Made by a program: the position numbers and the translations under genes
The notes under the pieces: model-generated
Databases searched by the model: none
What the model was told of the DNA's origin: nothing
The model's input: only the letters and a program-made list of their open reading frames with translations
Shown here: positions 60,483 through 64,000 of the stretch, one piece after another
How positions within the stretch are numbered: position 1 is the stretch's first letter
How the letters are laid out: the number at the start of each line of letters is the position of its first letter
Assembly: GCF_027594505.1 (NCBI RefSeq)
Contig: NZ_CP115149.1
Location: 1,577,005 to 1,641,004 of the forward strand
Source of the DNA: Tepidiforma flava
GTDB taxonomy: Bacteria; Chloroflexota; Dehalococcoidia; Tepidiformales; Tepidiformaceae
Direction: 5' to 3'
DNA: 64,000 nt

Positions 60483-60498
60483 TAGAACAAATGTTCTA
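60483..60498. promoter_or_regulatory. LexA-type SOS box
   Basis: TAGAACA-AA-TGTTCTA, a perfect palindrome containing the GAAC-N4-GTTC core of Gram-positive-type LexA boxes. It lies 38 bp before the imuB-like ATG and 64 bp before the divergent PEP-utilising enzyme gene. Confidence 0.75.
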
Positions 60499-60548
60499 AC
60501 TCTGCAACGAGCCCGGCCCGCCTTGCTGAACCTCCCGCTCGTTAACGC

Positions 60549-60554
60549 TACGAT
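60549..60554 (+). promoter_or_regulatory. -10 element of the PEP-utilising enzyme gene
   Basis: TACGAT lies seven bases before the ATG at 60562, without a ribosome site. Confidence 0.5.
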
Positions 60555-60561
60555 CCCGGCC

Positions 60562-63060
60562 ATGACAGCCCACCTCCCCTCCCTCCGCGAGGCCGACCCC
60601 GCCAACCGCGCCCGCTACGGCGGCAAAGGCGCCTCGCTCGCCGCCCTCGCCCGCGCCAGCTTCGAAGTCCCCGACGGCTTCATCATCCCCGTCGACGTCG
60701 CCGCCCGCCTCCGCGGCGAACCCGCCGCCTGGCCCGCCGACCTCCGCCGCGAACTGCTTGCCCGCCTCGCCGCCCTCGTGCCCGCCTACGAACCGGTCGC
60801 CGTCCGCTCTTCCGCCGCCGATGAGGACGGCGCCGCCGCCTCCTTCGCCGGCCAACACGAAACGGTCCTCGGCGTCACCGGCGGCGATGCCTTCATCGAC
60901 GCCGTCGCCCGCTGCCTCGCCTCCGCCGACGCCGAATCCGCCCGCGCCTACCGCCAGTCGGTCGGCGCCGACGCCGAAGCCGCCATGGCCCTCGTCGTCC
61001 AGCGCATGGTCCCCGCCGTCGCCGCCGGCGTCGCCTTCTCCATCGACCCCGTCACCGGCAGCCGCGACCATGTCGTCGTCGAGGCGGTCGCCGGCCTCGG
61101 CGATGCCCTCGTCTCCGGCCAGGCCGAAGGCCAGCGCTTCGTCATCCACCGCCAGTCGCTCGCCATCCTCGAACGCCCCCACGCCGCCCCCGTCCTCTCC
61201 GACGACCTCGTCATTTCGGTCGTCCGCGCCGCCCTCCGCGCCGAAGACCTCTTCGGCAGCCCGCAGGACATCGAATTCGCCGCCGATGACCGCGGCAAGC
61301 TCTGGCTCCTCCAGTCGCGGCCGGTTACCTCCGTCGCCGCATCTGCACCGCGCCCCGACGGCCTCGGCGGCTGGTTCTCCGAGTTCGATACCCCCACCTC
61401 CGACGCCGACCTCTGGACCTCCGCCAACGTCCAGGAGATCCTCCCCGGCCTCCTCACGCCGCTCACCATCACCACCTTCAACCAGACCGTCCCCCGCGCC
61501 TACACCGAGGACTACCACGAACTCGGCCTTCTCTCGGCTGACGAGAACCCCGTCTTCATGGGCTGCTTCTACAACCGCGCCTTCCTCAACATGGAAGCCA
61601 CCCGCCTCATCGCCTCCCGCGTGCTCGGATTCCGCGAAGGCGCCCTCGAACAGCAGTACCTCGGCGGCCCCATCGAAGACGGCTGGCGCACGCCGCTCCC
61701 GCGGCTCAAAACCTGGCGCCACCGCATCCTCACCGCGCCCCGCATGCTCCGCCTCATGGCCACGCTCTCGAAGCAGGCCGACCGCGCCGAGCGCGCCGTC
61801 TTCGATGCCGAGCAGAAGGTCCGCGCCGTCGACCCCTTCACCCTCTCCTCCGCCGAGCTCCAGCGCTACCGCGAGCGCATCCTCGATTTCGCCGCCCGCA
61901 TCTCCCGCGTCCACCTCCGCGTCACCGGCGTCGCCGGCTCCGGCTACGACACCATCCTCGCCCTCGTCCGCCCCGTCCTCGGCGACGAAGCCGAAGGCCG
62001 CGTGCCCACGCTCTTCACCGGCCTGCCCGGCGTCGAAAGCGCACGCATCAGCCTCGACCTCTGGGAGCTCTCCCGCACGGCCATCGAAACCGGCATCGCC
62101 GAACGCCTCCGCGAGCCCGGCTTCGACCCCCGCGACCCCGCCCTCCCCGCCCGGTGGCAGGAGCGCTTCGCCGCCTTCATCGAACGCCACGGCCACCGCG
62201 GCCTCAACGAGATGGAGACCGCCGCAAAAACGTGGCGCTGGGACCCCGCTCCCGTGGTCGAGATGGTCGCCTCGTACCTCGATATCGACCCGGAGCACGC
62301 GCCGCCCGCCGTCCTCGCCCGCCAGGAGGCCGAACGCCTCGCCCTCACCCGCGAGATCGACGCCCGCCTCAAGTGGCCGCAGCGCCGCATCTTCCGCTGG
62401 CTCCTCCCCCGCGCCCAGGGCTGGGTCGCGCTGCGCGAGCGCACGAAATCCATCCTCGTCCGCGCCGCCCGCCTCGGCGACTGGCATCTCGCCGCCGTCC
62501 AGGCCCGCCTCGTCGAACTCGGCGTCATCCGCGAACCGGACGACATCTTCTTTCTCTCCCACGAAGAGGTCTCCCGCGTCCTCGGCAACGGCCTCCGGCT
62601 CGACCTCTCGGCCAGCGTCACCGCCCGCCGCCGCGAATTCGAGCGCAACCGCCACGTCATCCTTCCCGAGCGCTTCCGCGGCCGGCCCGTCCCGCTCCAG
62701 CCCGCCGAAGCCGGCCACGCCGGCGATGTCCTGAAAGGCACGCCCGTCAGCCCCGGCCGCGTCACCGGCCGCGCGCGCGTCATCCTCGACCCGAAGACCG
62801 ACGGTCCCCTGCAGCCCGGCGAAATCCTCGTCGCGCCCGTCACCGATGCCGGCTGGACGCCGCTCTTCGCCCTTGCCGCCGGCCTCGTCGTCGATATGGG
62901 CAGCGCCCTCAGCCACGGCAGCACCGTCGCCCGCGAATACGGCCTCCCCGCCGTCGTCAACGTCCGCCAGGGCACCGCCCGCATCCGCACCGGCGACCTC
63001 GTCGCCGTCGACGGCATCGCCGGCACCGTCACCATCCTCGAAGAGCCGCCCGCCGCCTGA
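60562..63060 (+). CDS. Rifampin-phosphotransferase-like PEP/pyruvate-binding enzyme
   Basis: An 832-residue protein with an N-terminal ATP-grasp (PPDK/PEP-synthase type) domain (about 1-310: GGKGASLAALA, VRSSAADEDGAAASFAGQHE, FGSPQDIEFA), a long middle domain (about 325-700) and a C-terminal phosphohistidine domain with the swivelling His 785 in GSALSHGSTVAREYGLPAVV. Domain order and length match rifampin phosphotransferases rather than PEP synthase, which puts the His domain before a TIM barrel. It would phosphorylate a small molecule using ATP; rifamycin as substrate is unproven. The adjacent LexA-type box could also influence it. Confidence 0.85.
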   Translation: MTAHLPSLREADPANRARYGGKGASLAALARASFEVPDGFIIPVDVAARLRGEPAAWPADLRRELLARLAALVPAYEPVAVRSSAADEDGAAASFAGQHETVLGVTGGDAFIDAVARCLASADAESARAYRQSVGADAEAAMALVVQRMVPAVAAGVAFSIDPVTGSRDHVVVEAVAGLGDALVSGQAEGQRFVIHRQSLAILERPHAAPVLSDDLVISVVRAALRAEDLFGSPQDIEFAADDRGKLWLLQSRPVTSVAASAPRPDGLGGWFSEFDTPTSDADLWTSANVQEILPGLLTPLTITTFNQTVPRAYTEDYHELGLLSADENPVFMGCFYNRAFLNMEATRLIASRVLGFREGALEQQYLGGPIEDGWRTPLPRLKTWRHRILTAPRMLRLMATLSKQADRAERAVFDAEQKVRAVDPFTLSSAELQRYRERILDFAARISRVHLRVTGVAGSGYDTILALVRPVLGDEAEGRVPTLFTGLPGVESARISLDLWELSRTAIETGIAERLREPGFDPRDPALPARWQERFAAFIERHGHRGLNEMETAAKTWRWDPAPVVEMVASYLDIDPEHAPPAVLARQEAERLALTREIDARLKWPQRRIFRWLLPRAQGWVALRERTKSILVRAARLGDWHLAAVQARLVELGVIREPDDIFFLSHEEVSRVLGNGLRLDLSASVTARRREFERNRHVILPERFRGRPVPLQPAEAGHAGDVLKGTPVSPGRVTGRARVILDPKTDGPLQPGEILVAPVTDAGWTPLFALAAGLVVDMGSALSHGSTVAREYGLPAVVNVRQGTARIRTGDLVAVDGIAGTVTILEEPPAA

Positions 63061-63078
63061 CGGCCCTGCCCCTGCGCC

Positions 63079-63291
63079 TCAGCGGAACAGCGGCCGCACC
63101 CCGCAGCGCCCGGTCACCGTATCGATGCACGGGTCCGGCCCGGCGTACTTCCCGAGCAGCCGCCGCCCGGAGGCCTCCCGCGCATCGAGCAGCATCCGGA
63201 ACGCCGCCAGCTCCGCATCGGTCAGGAGCTCGCCCCGCCAGATCTTCGCGACGCACTCCGCTCCGAACCGTTCGAACAGCGCCCGGTACAC
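63079..63291 (-). CDS. Small protein of unknown function downstream of a helicase gene
   Basis: A protein of about 70 residues from a GTG at 63291 (MYRALFERFGAECVAKIWRG), half helical, with a Cys pair in its second half (PCIDTVTGRCGVRP). The frame continues upstream to the helicase stop codon without other starts. No family recognised; read with the helicase gene on the minus strand. Confidence 0.5.
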   Translation of the reverse strand: MYRALFERFGAECVAKIWRGELLTDAELAAFRMLLDAREASGRRLLGKYAGPDPCIDTVTGRCGVRPLFR

Positions 63292-63336
63292 GCCCGCATC
63301 CTGCCGCGCCGCTGCCTGCCCCGCAAGCCGCCGCCG

Positions 63337-64000
63337 CTACTGGCCGCCGCCCGCCGCCTCGCCGGCCGCCACCGGCTCCGGTTCCGGCTCTTCGATGTCC
63401 CACCGCGCCGGCACGCGCAGGTACTGCACCGTGCCTTCGCCGACCTCGCGCACGACCGCGTCCCACGCCGGCACGTCCCACTCGCTCACGAACGTGTACG
63501 AGCAGCCGCGCCGCCCCGCGCGCGCCGTCCGCCCGATCCGGTGGATGTACTCCTCCGGGTTCTGCGGCACGTCGTAGTTCACCACGTCTTCGATGTCCGG
63601 GATGTCCAGCCCCCGCGCCGCCACGTTCGTCGCGACGAGGAACTCCAGCCGCCCGGCCCGGAAATCCGCCATCACCCGGTCGCGCTGCGACTGCCGCAGG
63701 TCGCCGTGGATCGCCTGCGCCGGCACGCCGGCCGCGTTCAGCTGGGCCGTCAGCCGGTCCACCATCACCTTCGTATTGCAGAAGATGAGCGTCCGGCCCA
63801 GCCCCCGCATCTCGTAGAGGTACTGCAGCGCCCGCAGCTTGTCCCGCTCCGCCACCTCGCAGTAGTACTGCTCGACGCCCTCCGCCGTCCGCTGCTCCGG
63901 GTCGACCTCCACCCGCTCGGCCCGCCGCATGTACCGCCACACCAGCCGGCCGATGCTCTCCGGCATCGTCGCGCTGAAGAGCGCCGTCTGCCGCTCCTTC
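63337..64000 (-). CDS. DEAD-box RNA helicase (5' truncated by window)
   Basis: The visible 221 residues hold the second RecA-like half: motif III SATMP at the window edge, LIFCNTK (motif IV), ATNVAARGLDIP (V) and HRIGRTARAGR (VI), then a short Glu/Pro/Gly-rich tail with no extra RNA-binding domain. The DEAD motif itself lies beyond the window. The role is RNA unwinding in ribosome assembly or decay; the subfamily (RhlE/CsdA-like) is not fixed by this part. Confidence 0.93.
   Translation of the reverse strand, partial: KERQTALFSATMPESIGRLVWRYMRRAERVEVDPEQRTAEGVEQYYCEVAERDKLRALQYLYEMRGLGRTLIFCNTKVMVDRLTAQLNAAGVPAQAIHGDLRQSQRDRVMADFRAGRLEFLVATNVAARGLDIPDIEDVVNYDVPQNPEEYIHRIGRTARAGRRGCSYTFVSEWDVPAWDAVVREVGEGTVQYLRVPARWDIEEPEPEPVAAGEAAGGGQ

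Noticed and set aside
63079..63990. The small protein after the DEAD-box gene is in the same frame beyond a TAG, suggesting a broken helicase C-terminus.
   Set aside because: DEAD-box proteins commonly end soon after motif VI with a low-complexity tail, as here. The small frame has its own character and a GTG start, so a separate gene is simpler.

Overview
The window is about 64 kb of very G+C-rich bacterial DNA (roughly 70% G+C by eye, codons ending mostly in C or G). It holds about 65 protein genes, one tRNA gene and no rRNA. The gene content suggests a Chloroflexota-type bacterium of the Dehalococcoidia/Tepidiforma kind. The pointers are a DnaJ-HspR-ClpC heat-shock operon, an F420-type luciferase-like oxidoreductase, a bacterial eRF1-like protein, and secreted proteins with long Thr/Pro/Ala linkers. 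This placement is inference: no rRNA or unambiguous marker is present.

Layout. 1-2817: two halves of a heterodimeric ABC exporter (the first is cut by the window edge). 2901-5635: a DUF1059 protein, then an EAL phosphodiesterase coupled to a CorC/HlyC-type membrane protein. 5854-9132: MoxR ATPase plus a metallopeptidase/vWA protein. 9207-12216: tRNA-Ser, proA with a small acidic partner, and a divergent eRF1-like protein. 12247-13928: an ArsR regulator with an MBL-rhodanese enzyme (persulfide handling). 14026-26637: a mosaic of lipid/CoA enzymes, a Fic protein inside a long direct repeat, a rhomboid protease, a phosphatase, signal peptidase I and a hydrolase-membrane fusion. These are interrupted by three blocks of 7-bp tandem repeats and inverted-repeat elements. 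26914-30931: a five-gene operon of a HAMP sensor without output domain, two Roadblock/LC7 proteins and two DUF4388-like proteins. 30956-32413: an ECF-like sigma factor and a membrane protein with a poly-Asp tail. 32543-37326: assorted enzymes and a lipoprotein. 37440-42071: the heat-shock block, with hsp20 divergent. 42168-45641: membrane proteins, an MFS exporter and a TetR regulator. 46001-49554: an oligopeptide-type ABC importer without ATPase genes. 49568-55151: rsmE, an LLM oxidoreductase, trehalose synthesis (otsA-otsB) and a dehydratase. 55200-56633: a GerE-like HTH protein with two secreted proteins. 56746-64000: valS, a frame-disrupted imuB-like gene under a LexA-type box, a rifampin-phosphotransferase-like enzyme and the end of a DEAD-box helicase gene.

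Two general features help in reading the window. Genes that follow another gene usually overlap it by 1-11 bp (ATGA/GTGA/TGATG) or carry AGGAGG-like ribosome sites. Many first genes instead have a TAnnnT hexamer 6-9 bases before the start codon and no ribosome site, which suggests widespread leaderless transcription. The most unusual items are the HAMP-Roadblock-DUF4388 operon, the duplicated promoter/operator module flanking the Fic gene, the two inverted-repeat elements whose interiors lie in opposite orientations, and the hydrolase-membrane fusion.
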